Below are positions 7,899 to 17,886 of a stretch of 64,000 nucleotides of DNA, one piece after another. A program made the position numbers and the translations under genes. The stretch spans positions 186,001 through 250,000 of the forward strand of contig NZ_CAJFCI010000080.1 in the NCBI RefSeq assembly GCF_904061905.1, written 5' to 3'. The stretch's first letter is position 1; each line of letters starts with the position of its first letter. The notes under the pieces are model-generated. The model was not told the origin of the DNA. It ran no database searches and worked only from the letters and a program-made list of their open reading frames with translations. This stretch comes from Zestomonas carbonaria (GTDB taxonomy: Bacteria > Pseudomonadota > Gammaproteobacteria > Pseudomonadales > Pseudomonadaceae).

Positions 7899-8684
7899 TC
7901 AACGAGGCAGTTCGCCGGCGAAGCGCTGGCTCATTTTACGGTAATAAAGGCTTGGAGCGAGACGCCAGAGCAGACTGGCGAGCCAGCTTCCGCGATCCGG
8001 GAACAGGCGTTCGCGGTTCTTTTCCGCCGCGTGGAGAGTCAGCCCGGCCATCCAGCCTGCGTCGCGCACCTTGCCGATGGTCGAGCGGGCATGGCCGGCG
8101 GGTCGGCCGTCGGCGCCCAGGGCGTGGCGTTCGATGCTGGTGTCGAGGAAGCTCGGGTAGACCAGCAGCAGACGGACGCCGTCCAGCGCCAGTTCGGCGC
8201 GCAGCACTTCGAAGAACTGCCCCAGTGCGCTTTTCGCCGCGCAGTAGCCGGCACGGCCGAGCACCGGCATCCAGCCGGCCATCGAGCCGATGGCGACCAC
8301 CTGGCCACGGCTTTCGCGGAGTAGCGGCAGCGCGGCGAGGGTCAGTTCCGCCGGCGCCTGGTAGTCCACTGCCATGACCTTGCGGAACACCGCCGGGTCG
8401 GTGCGGGTGGCGGGCGAGCGGTGGGTGATGCCGGCGTTGTTGATCAGCAGGTCGAGGCGGCCGAAGCGTTCACGGCAGGCTTCCAGCAAGCGCTGGTGCA
8501 GTTCGCCGTCGGTGATGTCGCCGGGCAGTGCCTGCACGCGCTCGGCGCCCAGTTCGGCGCAGCGCGCCTGCAAGGTCTCCGCGTCGATATCGGTGAGCAG
8601 CAGGTGGTCGCCTCGGGCATGGCAGGCGCGCGCCAGTTCCCAGCCGAGGCCGTTGGCGGCCCCGGTGATCAGGGTGACGGTCAT
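7899..8684 (-). CDS. Short-chain dehydrogenase/reductase (SDR)
   Basis: This 261-residue classical SDR has the NAD(P)-binding TGAANGLG near the N-terminus, LINNAG around residue 80, catalytic Ser in AIGSMAG and the YCAAK active-site pair around residue 145. It is an NAD(P)H-dependent oxidoreductase of unknown substrate. Its ATG overlaps the stop codon of the upstream flavin monooxygenase by 4 bp (8681-8684), so the two are translationally coupled. They probably act on the same substrate, for example reduction of an alcohol or ketone paired with oxygenation. The window alone does not settle the substrate. Confidence 0.9.
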   Translation of the reverse strand: MTVTLITGAANGLGWELARACHARGDHLLLTDIDAETLQARCAELGAERVQALPGDITDGELHQRLLEACRERFGRLDLLINNAGITHRSPATRTDPAVFRKVMAVDYQAPAELTLAALPLLRESRGQVVAIGSMAGWMPVLGRAGYCAAKSALGQFFEVLRAELALDGVRLLLVYPSFLDTSIERHALGADGRPAGHARSTIGKVRDAGWMAGLTLHAAEKNRERLFPDRGSWLASLLWRLAPSLYYRKMSQRFAGELPR

Positions 8685-10018
8685 TGCTGAGCGACCGCTT
8701 GCGCCGGCGCGGCGGGCTGGGCGGAGAGGCCCTGGCGCAGCTCGTCGCTGTGCTGCCTGATGCTGGCGCGGTAGCTGTCCTTGTGCACGTAGTAGGCCAT
8801 CCGTTCGAGGTCGAGGTAGTGGTAGCCGCCATCGAGGCGAATGCCCACCCGCTCGCGTTTCAGCGCCTGGAATTGCCTGGCGGCCGCGCTGCCGGCCTGG
8901 AGCTGGCGGATATACAGGGCGACCAGTTCGGCCTGCTCGTCGCGACCCTGCCAGCCGAGGCCGGAGGCTTCGACCATGCCCATCATGAACAGGTCGTCGT
9001 ATTCCGGGTGGAACACGTTGAGGTAGAGCTGCGGCGCCCCGGCGCGTTCCGGCCAGTTGAGGTGGGCGCGGTCGATGAAGGGGTAGTCGAGCTTGTAGCC
9101 GGTGCCCATCAGGATCAGGTCGTACTCGGCCCGCTCGCCGTCGCTGAAGGTCACTTGCCGGCCGTCGATGCCGGCGACATCGCGGCGCGCCTTGATATCG
9201 CCATGGCCGAGGTGGTGCAGCACCAGCGAGTTCATCACCGGGTGCGATTCGTAGAGCTTGTAGTCCGGGTCGGGCAGTCCGTATTGCGATGGCTTGCCGA
9301 CCAGGGCGCGCACCAGCAGGCCGTCGAGGCGCTGCTTGAGCGGTCGCGGCAGCTTGATGGCGCCGCCGAAGGTATCGGTCGGCCTGCCGAGGATGAACTT
9401 GGGCAGGAAGTAGTAGCCGCGCCGCACCGACAGGTCGACCGAAGCGGCGCGGTGCACGGCGTCGACGGCGATGTCGCAGGCCGAGTTGCCGCAGCCGACC
9501 ACCAGCACGCGCTTGCCGTCGAACACCGCCGGCGAGCGGTAGTCGCTGGAGTGCAGAAGCTCGCCGCTGAACTCGCCGGGCAGGCGCGGCATGTTCGGCG
9601 TGTGCAGGGTGCCGTTGGCGATCAGCACGCCATCGAACCGCCACTCGCGGCGCTCGCCGTCGTGCTCGCTGGTCAGCCGCCAGCCCTTGTCCAGGCGCTC
9701 GAGCGAAATCACTCGGGTGCCGAACCGGTAGTGTTCGTAGAGGCCGAAGTGCCTGGCGTAGTCGCGGAAGTAGCGGCGCATCTCGCTGTGGTGCGGGTAG
9801 GGCGCCACTTCGTCGCGCATGGGGAATTCGCTGAACTCGGTGGTGCCCTTGGAGGAGATCAGGTGCGCCGAGTCGTACATGGTGCTGTGCGGGTTGTCGA
9901 TGTCCCACAGGCCGCCGACGTCGTTGTGCAGCTCGAAACCGACGAAGGGAATGCCGTGCTTTTTCAGTTGCCGGGCAGTACACAGGCCCATGGGGCCGGC
10001 GCCGATGATGGCGTACAT
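8681..10018 (-). CDS. Flavin-containing (Baeyer-Villiger-type) monooxygenase
   Basis: This 445-residue protein has an FAD-binding GAGPMG at residues 6-11, an NADPH-binding VVGCGNSACD near residue 183 and the FMO fingerprint FSGELLHSSDY at roughly residues 158-168. Such enzymes insert oxygen into ketones or oxygenate N or S atoms using NADPH and O2. It is the first gene of a two-gene operon with the SDR. A palindrome, GGAATTATTCC at 10050-10060, sits upstream and could be part of the promoter. The substrate is unknown. Confidence 0.9.
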   Translation of the reverse strand: MYAIIGAGPMGLCTARQLKKHGIPFVGFELHNDVGGLWDIDNPHSTMYDSAHLISSKGTTEFSEFPMRDEVAPYPHHSEMRRYFRDYARHFGLYEHYRFGTRVISLERLDKGWRLTSEHDGERREWRFDGVLIANGTLHTPNMPRLPGEFSGELLHSSDYRSPAVFDGKRVLVVGCGNSACDIAVDAVHRAASVDLSVRRGYYFLPKFILGRPTDTFGGAIKLPRPLKQRLDGLLVRALVGKPSQYGLPDPDYKLYESHPVMNSLVLHHLGHGDIKARRDVAGIDGRQVTFSDGERAEYDLILMGTGYKLDYPFIDRAHLNWPERAGAPQLYLNVFHPEYDDLFMMGMVEASGLGWQGRDEQAELVALYIRQLQAGSAAARQFQALKRERVGIRLDGGYHYLDLERMAYYVHKDSYRASIRQHSDELRQGLSAQPAAPAQAVAQQ

Positions 10019-10155
10019 GAGGGAACCTCGACCGTCTTGTTGGAATGGAGGAATTATTCCGTGACCGGCATGGGGCGATTCAATGACAATCGGCGCCGTT
10101 AACCACGGGACGGCGGGTCGGCGATGTCACGTCGCGCCTACGGAGGAGGGGGCCG

Positions 10156-10917
10156 GTGGCCAATGAAGATCTGAAAGAGGAGCGCTTGCTCGCCGAGGTG
10201 CACGATGCCTTCGGGGTGATCCGCGTGGTCGAGGTGGGCGACTACCGCTTCCTCGAGTTCGGCGAGGCGATCGAGCAGAGCTGCGTGTTCACCGCCGACC
10301 CGAGCTGGCTGGAATACGACTACACCCGCGCCATGCTGATCGGCGCGCTGGCCCATCCGGCTCCGGAAAGCGCGCTGTTCCTCGGCCTGGGCGCCGGCAC
10401 CCTGACCCAGGCCTGCCTGAAGTTCCTGGCGCTCGAAGACATCGAGGCCATCGAGCTGCGCCCCGATGTGCCGCGCCTGGCCATGCAGTACCTGGGGCTG
10501 GACGACGATCCGCGACTGACCCTGCGCATCGGCGACGCCATCGAGCTGCTGCCCACGGCGGAGGCCGCCGACCTGATCTTCGTCGACCTCTACACCGACA
10601 GCGGGCCGGGCGTCGGCCACCTGGCCTGGAACTTCCTCGAAGCCTGCCAGCGCAAGCTCGAACCGGGCGGCTGGCTGGTGATCAACCAGTGGGGCACCGA
10701 CGGCGGCAAGCCGCTCGGCGCCGCGCTGTTGCGTGGTCTGTTCCATCGCCATTACTGGGAGATCCCGGTGAAGGAGGGCAACGTGGTGCTGCTGGTGCCG
10801 GCCGACCTGGAGCAGACGCTGGACCTCGCCGCGCTGGCCGAGCGGGCGAAGACGCTGGCGCCGCGATTGGGCTATTCGTTGCAACCGCTGCTCGACGCGC
10901 TGCGCCCCGCGACATAG
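10156..10917 (+). CDS. Spermidine-synthase-like SAM-fold protein
   Basis: This 253-residue protein has a Rossmann methyltransferase-like core similar to polyamine aminopropyltransferases: LFLGLGAGTLTQACL (about residue 75) binds the nucleoside substrate, DIEAIELRPDV holds the acidic residue after strand 2, and DLIFVDLYTDSGPG follows. It is shorter than SpeE and lacks a clear SpeE N-terminal domain, so true spermidine synthase activity is doubtful. Translation probably starts at GTG 10156 because GGAGGAGG lies directly upstream and the nearby ATG is out of frame. It diverges from the monooxygenase operon. Confidence 0.75.
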   Translation: MANEDLKEERLLAEVHDAFGVIRVVEVGDYRFLEFGEAIEQSCVFTADPSWLEYDYTRAMLIGALAHPAPESALFLGLGAGTLTQACLKFLALEDIEAIELRPDVPRLAMQYLGLDDDPRLTLRIGDAIELLPTAEAADLIFVDLYTDSGPGVGHLAWNFLEACQRKLEPGGWLVINQWGTDGGKPLGAALLRGLFHRHYWEIPVKEGNVVLLVPADLEQTLDLAALAERAKTLAPRLGYSLQPLLDALRPAT

Positions 10918-10956
10918 CGTTCGCCGCCATTGTGCACCTGCCTGGTGCATTCCGGA

Positions 10957-10998
10957 TAAAAATCCCGATTGCCTGCACTATCCGGGTGATTTTTTTGG
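10957..10998 (+). terminator. Possible terminator after the spermidine-synthase-like gene
   Basis: An imperfect inverted repeat (AAAAATCCCG near 10958 against CGGGTGATTTTTTT ending near 10997) ends in a T run. It lies 40 bp after the stop codon. The stem has mismatches, so the call is weak. Confidence 0.35.
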
Positions 10999-11143
10999 AA
11001 ACGTCCGGATATTCAGTGCTTTTCCCTGTCGAGGTGGAAGCAGCATTTCCGCTGGCTCTCGCGAAACCTGCGGGCTAGACGCTTTCTGGCGTGTTAATTG
11101 CTGGGTTGATGGCTCCTTGATGTCATGTAGTAAGGAGCCCCGC

Positions 11144-13303
11144 ATGTCCAATCTGCACAGTACCGCCATGCACCTTTCGCCCGCCGAGCGCGGCTGGCTG
11201 CCCTGGTTCGGCAAGACCGGCAAGCTGGCCATGGCGCGCTCCTGCTGGCTGAATCGCGGTATCTATCCCCAGGTGGAGAAGACCTTCGAAGGTATCGCCC
11301 AGACCCGCGTGCGCATCCTGCAGAACTGGGCGCGCGCCAACTGGGAGCACATGGCCGAGCTGGCCGCCGTGCTGGCGAGCGGTTTCCCGGAGTGCGATGG
11401 CACGCTCTTGCAGGAAAAACGTCGCCAGGCAGCGGATTTCTCCGAGCTGTTCGTGGTCGAGCGCGGCGGCCGGGTGCTGGCTTCCACCCACGCCGCGCAC
11501 GTCGGTGCCGGCGATCTGTCGTCGGCGGCGCTCGCCGAGGGGCTCCGGCAGCCTTTCCTGCATGGCCCGTACACCGATCCGCTGACCCTCGCCATCGGCC
11601 CGTCCAGCTCGCGCTTCCACGATGCGGTGACGCTGATGTTCTACCAGCCGATCGAGGTCGATGGCGAAGTGCGCGGCTGCCTGTGCGGGCGGGTGCCCAA
11701 CGACGTGCTCGGCGACCTGATCCAGCGCGAGGCCGGGCACATCTACCCGGAGTCCGGCGACAACTACCTGTTCATGGTCGAGTCGCGCTTCGACCGTGGC
11801 ATCGCCCAGGGCACCGCACTGTCGCGCTCGCGCTTCGAGGACAACACCTTCAGCCATGGCGAGAACCTGAAGAGCGGCGTGCACACCGACTGGGGCGTGG
11901 TGCGCGTGCGCGAGCACACCGAACTGGAACTGCGCTTCACCGACCCGGCCACCGGCCAGTTGCACCCCGGCGTGCGCGAGACCATCCGCAACGGCTCCAA
12001 CCTGTTCGTCACCTATCCCGGCTATTCCGACTACCGCCACATCCCGGTGATCGGCAAGGGCGTGACCTTCCAGCTTCCCGGCTCGCCGGATCGCTGGGGG
12101 ATGATGTGCGAAGCCGACCTGGAAGAGGTCTACCGCCGCCGCTCGCTGAGCATCGGCCTGATGAAGGCCTACCTGGCGACGGTCGGCGCGTTGTTCGTCA
12201 TCCGCAGCCTGCTCCAGCATTTCAGCGGCCTGCCGCTGTGGGCGCTGGACGTGATCGACGGCGGCCTGTTGCTGCTCGGCGCCTGGTGCTTCGCCACCTT
12301 CGGGCCGAAGCGCCTCGCCGCGCGGATGGTGGGCATGACCGAGGTGATCCGTACCATCGCCGAGGGCGAGGGCAACCTGCGCCAGCGTCTCGACAGCAGC
12401 CGCCTGGTGTCCGATGAAACCGGCGACATGGGGCGCTGGATCAACAGCTTCATCGACAACCTGGACGGCATCGTCGGCCAGGTGATCCAGGCCTCGCTGA
12501 GTGTGCGGCAGACCAACGAGGCGATGCTCGACCGCAGCAGCGAGGCCGGCAAGACCACCCGGGAAGTGACCGAGGCGGTACACCGCATGTTGCTGCTGGT
12601 CGAGGAGCAACTGGGCGAGATCCAGCAGGCGTCGATGACCGCCGAGGAGATGAAGCAGGCCATGGACGAGGTGGTCGAGCGTGCCCGCGAACGCTTCGAG
12701 GTGGTGCGTGCCGGCACCCAGTCGATCCGCGACGTGGTGGCGCGTTCGGCTAGCAGCGTACAGTTGCTCGATAGTCGCATGGGCGAGATCGGCAACATCG
12801 TAGGCCTGATCACCGACATCACCAACCAGACCAACCTGCTGGCGCTCAACGCCGCCATCGAGGCGGCGCGCGCCGGCGAGCACGGTCGTGGTTTCGCGGT
12901 GGTGGCCGGCGAGGTGCGCACCCTGGCCTCGCGCACCGCCAGCGCGGCGGCCGATATCCGGGGCATGGTCGAGAGCCTGCAGAGCGAGACCCAGCAGGCG
13001 GTGGCCTTCATGCAGAGCGGGGTGCGGGACGTGGACAGCGGCCTGCGCATGACCGAGGAGGCGTCTTCGGAGAACCTGCACCTGCACCAGACGGTGGAGC
13101 GCATGTTCGAGATCATCCAGCAGCTCAACGAACGCAGCCTGCACTACGGGCAGAGCATTCGCAGCGTCGACCAGGCGTCCGGGGAGATGGGCGAGACCGT
13201 CGGCGTGCTGCACAGCAGCGCGGAAACGGTGCGGCACACGGCGAGCAAGTTGCAGCGACTGGTCGGGCAGTTCCGCGTCAGCTCCAGCGCGCTTTCGGCA
13301 TGA
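11144..13303 (+). CDS. Methyl-accepting chemotaxis protein with N-terminal Cache-like sensor and mid-protein TM pair
   Basis: This 719-residue chemoreceptor has the conserved signalling hairpin TNQTNLLALNAAIEAARAGE around residues 560-585. The first 335 residues look like a Cache-type sensor (FVVERGGRVLASTHAAHVG; YQPIEVDGEVRGCLCGRV; FMVESRFDRGIAQG). Unlike ordinary receptors it has no N-terminal membrane helix. The only hydrophobic stretches are a closely spaced pair at about residues 338-385, followed by a HAMP-like linker. No C-terminal CheR-binding pentapeptide is visible. The start at 11144 is chosen for the TAAGGAG just upstream. The ligand is unknown. Confidence 0.88.
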   Translation: MSNLHSTAMHLSPAERGWLPWFGKTGKLAMARSCWLNRGIYPQVEKTFEGIAQTRVRILQNWARANWEHMAELAAVLASGFPECDGTLLQEKRRQAADFSELFVVERGGRVLASTHAAHVGAGDLSSAALAEGLRQPFLHGPYTDPLTLAIGPSSSRFHDAVTLMFYQPIEVDGEVRGCLCGRVPNDVLGDLIQREAGHIYPESGDNYLFMVESRFDRGIAQGTALSRSRFEDNTFSHGENLKSGVHTDWGVVRVREHTELELRFTDPATGQLHPGVRETIRNGSNLFVTYPGYSDYRHIPVIGKGVTFQLPGSPDRWGMMCEADLEEVYRRRSLSIGLMKAYLATVGALFVIRSLLQHFSGLPLWALDVIDGGLLLLGAWCFATFGPKRLAARMVGMTEVIRTIAEGEGNLRQRLDSSRLVSDETGDMGRWINSFIDNLDGIVGQVIQASLSVRQTNEAMLDRSSEAGKTTREVTEAVHRMLLLVEEQLGEIQQASMTAEEMKQAMDEVVERARERFEVVRAGTQSIRDVVARSASSVQLLDSRMGEIGNIVGLITDITNQTNLLALNAAIEAARAGEHGRGFAVVAGEVRTLASRTASAAADIRGMVESLQSETQQAVAFMQSGVRDVDSGLRMTEEASSENLHLHQTVERMFEIIQQLNERSLHYGQSIRSVDQASGEMGETVGVLHSSAETVRHTASKLQRLVGQFRVSSSALSA

Positions 13304-13305
13304 CG

Positions 13306-13373
13306 CAGGGTGGGCTTCAGCCCACCAATCCAGGCTCAGGCTCCGCTCGGTGGGCTGAAGCCCACCCTACGGG
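13306..13373. repeat. Inverted pair of GTGGGCTTCAGCCCACC hairpins
   Basis: Two copies of the GGGTGGGCTTCAGCCCACC motif lie in opposite orientation around a 25-bp spacer, between the convergent chemoreceptor and enoyl-CoA hydratase genes. The arrangement can form either two small hairpins or one long one. The position suggests a bidirectional terminator. Confidence 0.75.
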
Positions 13374-13382
13374 GAGATGGGG

Positions 13383-14174
13383 TTAGCGGCCCTTGAAGTT
13401 TCCTGGCCGGCGTTCCAGCATCGCCCGTACGCCTTCGGCCGCATCTTCGCTCGCCATCAGCGCCGGCACCTGGGTGGCGAAGCTGGCGATGGCCGCCGCT
13501 TCCCCTTCGGCGACCGCCTGGCGTGCGGAGGCGAGGGTGGCCTGCACGCCGAGCGGCGCCTGGGCGGCGATCCGTTCGGCGAGTTGCAGGGCGCGGGGCA
13601 TCAGTTCCTCGGAGGCCAGCACTTCCTGCACCAGGCCCAGCCGGTAGGCTTCGAAGGCGTCGAACTCGTCGCCGGTGAGCAGCCAGCGCATGGCGTTGCC
13701 CCAGCCGGCGATCTTGGGCAGGCGCAGGGTGGCGCCGCCGAAGGGGAGGATGCCGCGTTGCACTTCCATCTGCGCGAAGCGCGCGTTGCTCGAACACAGG
13801 CAGACGTCGGAGGCGAGCATCAGCTCGATGCCGATGGTGAAGCAGTAACCCTGCGCGGCGACGATCACCGGCTTGCTCGTCCGTGGCCCGCCGAACACGC
13901 CGAACGGGTCGCAGCTATCTTGCGGCGGCTGCCAGCCGGCGGCGAACGCGGGGCCGATGTTGGCCAGGTCGAGGCCGCCGGTGAAATGCTCACCGTGCGC
14001 GAACACCAGGGCGACGCGCGCTTCGCTGTCGCGCTCGAACTCGCCATAGGCCACGAACAGGTCGTTGAACATGTCGAGGTCGAAGGCGTTGCGCTTGGTC
14101 GCGCGGTCCAGGCCGATCAGGAACAGGTGACCATGTTTTTCGCGGGTGACACGGCCGCTGGCGCTTTGGGTCAT
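13383..14174 (-). CDS. Enoyl-CoA hydratase/isomerase (crotonase) family protein
   Basis: This 263-residue crotonase-fold protein has the oxyanion-hole segment HGEHFTGGLDLANIG around residue 60 and a second CoA-site segment near GYCFTIGIELMLASDVCLC (about residue 110). Family members hydrate or isomerise acyl-CoA thioesters in beta-oxidation and related routes. The first catalytic glutamate of true hydratases is not obvious where QMEVQRGILPFGG occurs, so the exact reaction is open. It is transcribed away from the DEAD-box helicase gene and shares its upstream region. Confidence 0.85.
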   Translation of the reverse strand: MTQSASGRVTREKHGHLFLIGLDRATKRNAFDLDMFNDLFVAYGEFERDSEARVALVFAHGEHFTGGLDLANIGPAFAAGWQPPQDSCDPFGVFGGPRTSKPVIVAAQGYCFTIGIELMLASDVCLCSSNARFAQMEVQRGILPFGGATLRLPKIAGWGNAMRWLLTGDEFDAFEAYRLGLVQEVLASEELMPRALQLAERIAAQAPLGVQATLASARQAVAEGEAAAIASFATQVPALMASEDAAEGVRAMLERRPGNFKGR

Positions 14175-14527
14175 GAAGCAGGGTCCTTGTGCAAGGTGAG
14201 AATGGCGCCTGTATAGCGCGACTTCGGTGGACTTGTCCAAGCCCCCGGAAAAAGACCGTCCGGCAGCGGATCGCAAAAACTCGCGCCGTGGTCAGGATTT
14301 TCCGGTATAGTTCGCGCCGGTCGTTTTTCCGACCGCGTTTGAGGTAATGCAATCTCCCCCGAAGCCTCGCTTCGGCAGCGTGTCCGCCCGGCGGACTATC
14401 CTTGACGATTCATCCATTCACCATTTCGCAAATCCCCGCCAATCAGGCTGCCAGGGTGACCCTCGGGTCGTACACAGGCATGCGCAGCTTTTGGGCATGG
14501 GTCTTTGCGGATTTAGAGGCAAAACCC
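14175..14527 (+). promoter_or_regulatory. Promoter and structured 5' leader of the DEAD-box helicase gene
   Basis: A TATAGT -10-like box at 14306-14311 is followed by about 215 bp of non-coding DNA before the helicase ATG. The leader holds three successive hairpins: GGTCG/CGACC at about 14319-14334, CCGAAG/CTTCGG at 14359-14375 and GTCCGCC/GGCGGAC at 14382-14395. Long structured leaders are known for cold-induced helicase mRNAs in other bacteria, so thermo- or autoregulation is plausible but inferred. No good -35 element was found. Confidence 0.45.
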
Positions 14528-16189
<1,662 letters not shown>

Positions 16190-16207
16190 TCCCCGCCGAA
16201 TACGAAG

Positions 16208-16233
16208 AAGCCCCGCCTGTGCGGGGCTTTTTC
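16208..16233 (+). terminator. Intrinsic terminator of the helicase gene
   Basis: A 9-bp GC-rich stem, AAGCCCCGC and GCGGGGCTT with loop CTGT, is followed by a T run. It lies 19 bp after the helicase stop codon. Confidence 0.88.
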
Positions 16234-16244
16234 GTTATGGGCCC

Positions 16245-16306
16245 GTAGCCCGGATGCAATCCGGGAGGCAGGCGACTCCGGTTCCCGGATTGCATCCGGG
16301 CTACGG
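16245..16306. repeat. Inverted pair of TAGCCCGGATGCAATCCGGG repeats
   Basis: Two copies of the 21-bp element lie head to head around a 20-bp spacer, just downstream of the helicase terminator and at the 3' end of the convergent dioxygenase gene. The same arrangement is repeated at 34010-34072, with degraded copies near 5.4-5.5 kb. It is a REP-like interspersed family. Confidence 0.8.
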
Positions 16307-16309
16307 TGT

Positions 16310-17077
16310 TCAGTCGAACCGGTAGATATCCATCCCCAGCGCCCCCAGGGTGAATCCCTGGTGGACCAGGCCGAAACGCCCGCCGGCGCCTCGGGCGAAG
16401 AACAGCGGCAGCAGGTGCTCGTCGCTGGGGTGGTTGCGCCGCGCATGGGGCGCCTGCCGGCGGTAGTCGAGCAGGGCGGTCTCGTCGTCGCGCTCCAGCC
16501 GCTCGACGATCCAGTCGCGGAAGTCCCGGGCCCAGGGTTCGACGACCTCCGGTCCGGCGCGCCAGTCCAGTTCGCCGAGGTTGTGGGTGATGCTGCCGGA
16601 GCCGATCAGCAGGATGCCCTGCCTGCGCAGGTCGGCCAGCGCGCGGCCGACGCGGGTCTGGAAGGCCGGACCGAGCTGGCTCGGCAGCGACAGTTGCAGC
16701 ATCGGGATATCCGCCTGTGGGTACATCAGCGACAGCGGCACCCAGGCGCCGTGGTCGAAGGGGCGACGCTCGTCGATGCCCGCCGGCAGGTCGTGCTCGC
16801 CGAGCAGCCGGGCGATGTCCCGTGCCAGATTAGGCTCGCCCGGAGCGGGATACTGGACGGCATGGAGCTCGGGCGGAAAACCACGGAAGTCGTGCCAGGT
16901 CGGCGGTTGCGCCGCGCCGGTGAGCAGCAGTTCGGGGCTTTCCCAGTGCGCGGACACCACCAGGATGGCGCGCGGACGGGGCAGCCCGGCGGCCAGGCGG
17001 GCGAGGGCGGGGCCGCTTTCGCCCGGTTGCAGGGCCAGCATCGGCGAGCCGTGGGAGATGAACAGGGACGGCAACAT
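16310..17077 (-). CDS. DODA-type (LigB-fold) extradiol aromatic ring-opening dioxygenase
   Basis: This 255-residue protein belongs to the 4,5-DOPA dioxygenase/YgiD branch of class III extradiol dioxygenases. Likely metal ligands are His9 (ISHGSPM), His44 (VSAHWES) and a later His in GSGSITHNLGEL. DHGAWVPLSLMYP is another family hallmark. The natural substrate of bacterial members is often unknown, so it should not be tied to the catabolic cluster at 50-61 kb. The start at 17077 has AGGAGG at good spacing; the frame stays open upstream. Confidence 0.88.
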   Translation of the reverse strand: MLPSLFISHGSPMLALQPGESGPALARLAAGLPRPRAILVVSAHWESPELLLTGAAQPPTWHDFRGFPPELHAVQYPAPGEPNLARDIARLLGEHDLPAGIDERRPFDHGAWVPLSLMYPQADIPMLQLSLPSQLGPAFQTRVGRALADLRRQGILLIGSGSITHNLGELDWRAGPEVVEPWARDFRDWIVERLERDDETALLDYRRQAPHARRNHPSDEHLLPLFFARGAGGRFGLVHQGFTLGALGMDIYRFD

Positions 17078-17177
17078 GGGAGTCCTCCTGCAATAGAATG
17101 CTGCCATCTTCAGCGCTGGAACCATCGGCTTCCAGCGTAAATTCTTGGGCTTTTCAATCGGATTTTCAGGAGAAACC

Positions 17178-17837
17178 GTGGAGCAGGATTTCTGGCAAGA
17201 GCGTTGGGCGCAGGGGCAGATCGGCTTTCACCTGAAGCAGGTCAACCCCTATCTGCAACGGCATTGGAGCAGCCTTGGGCTGGCCAGGGACAGCCGGGTC
17301 CTGGTGCCGTTGTGCGGGAAGAGCCTCGACCTGGCCTGGCTGGCCGCCCAGGGGCATGCGGTGCTGGGCGTGGAGCTGGCGGAACAGGCGGTGCGGGACT
17401 TCTTCGCCGAGCAGGGGCTGGTCGCCGACGTCGAGGTGCGGGGCGGGTTGCGCATCCACCGCGCCGGCCGACTGGAGTTGTGGTGCGGGGATTTCTTCGC
17501 GCTGACCCCGGCGGATGTCGCGGATTGCACCGCCCTCTACGACCGGGCAGCGCTGATCGCGCTGCCGCCGGCGATGCGTGAGCGCTATGTGGCGCACCTC
17601 GCGGTTATCCTGCCGGGTGGCTGCGAGGGGCTGCTGGTAACCCTGGAGTACGCGCAGGAGCGGATGGAAGGCCCGCCATTCTCGGTTCCCGAGGATGAGG
17701 TGCAGGACTTGCTGGCGGCGGACTGGCAGATCGAGTGCCTCGAGCGAGTGGATGTGCTGGGGGAGAACTGGAAGTTCCTCGAGCGCGGGCTGCCCCGCCT
17801 GGACGAGGCGGTCTACCGGTTGCGCAAGCGCGGCTGA
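17178..17837 (+). CDS. tpm: Thiopurine S-methyltransferase
   Basis: This 219-residue enzyme transfers a methyl group from SAM to thiols and, in pseudomonads, to selenium or tellurium oxyanions, giving volatile products and resistance. Diagnostic segments are QDFWQERWAQGQIGFH at the N-terminus and RVLVPLCGKSLDLAWLAAQG at about residues 37-56. GTG at 17178 is the likely start: it gives the family length, and AGGAG lies 5 bp before it, while the upstream Met adds non-conserved residues. It converges on htpX across a shared terminator. Confidence 0.93.
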   Translation: MEQDFWQERWAQGQIGFHLKQVNPYLQRHWSSLGLARDSRVLVPLCGKSLDLAWLAAQGHAVLGVELAEQAVRDFFAEQGLVADVEVRGGLRIHRAGRLELWCGDFFALTPADVADCTALYDRAALIALPPAMRERYVAHLAVILPGGCEGLLVTLEYAQERMEGPPFSVPEDEVQDLLAADWQIECLERVDVLGENWKFLERGLPRLDEAVYRLRKRG

Positions 17838-17844
17838 ATGCAAA

Positions 17845-17868
17845 AAGGGCGACCCGTGGGTCGCCCTT
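17845..17868. terminator. Bidirectional terminator between tpm and htpX
   Basis: An 11-bp perfect stem AAGGGCGACCC/GGGTCGCCCTT with a 2-nt loop lies between the two stop codons. The A run on its left gives a U run for the htpX transcript on the minus strand. Confidence 0.85.
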
Positions 17869-17886
17869 GTTCCGCAGGCGGGTGGA

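Noticed and set aside
7899..9983. A continuous 694-codon minus-strand frame covering the SDR and most of the monooxygenase
   Set aside because: Only the last 261 codons match a family. The rest is out of frame with the clear FMO gene and is very Arg/Pro-rich.
16310..17077. DODA-type dioxygenase as part of the aromatic degradation island
   Set aside because: It is 33 kb away, belongs to a widespread orphan family, and the island already has its own ring-cleavage enzyme.
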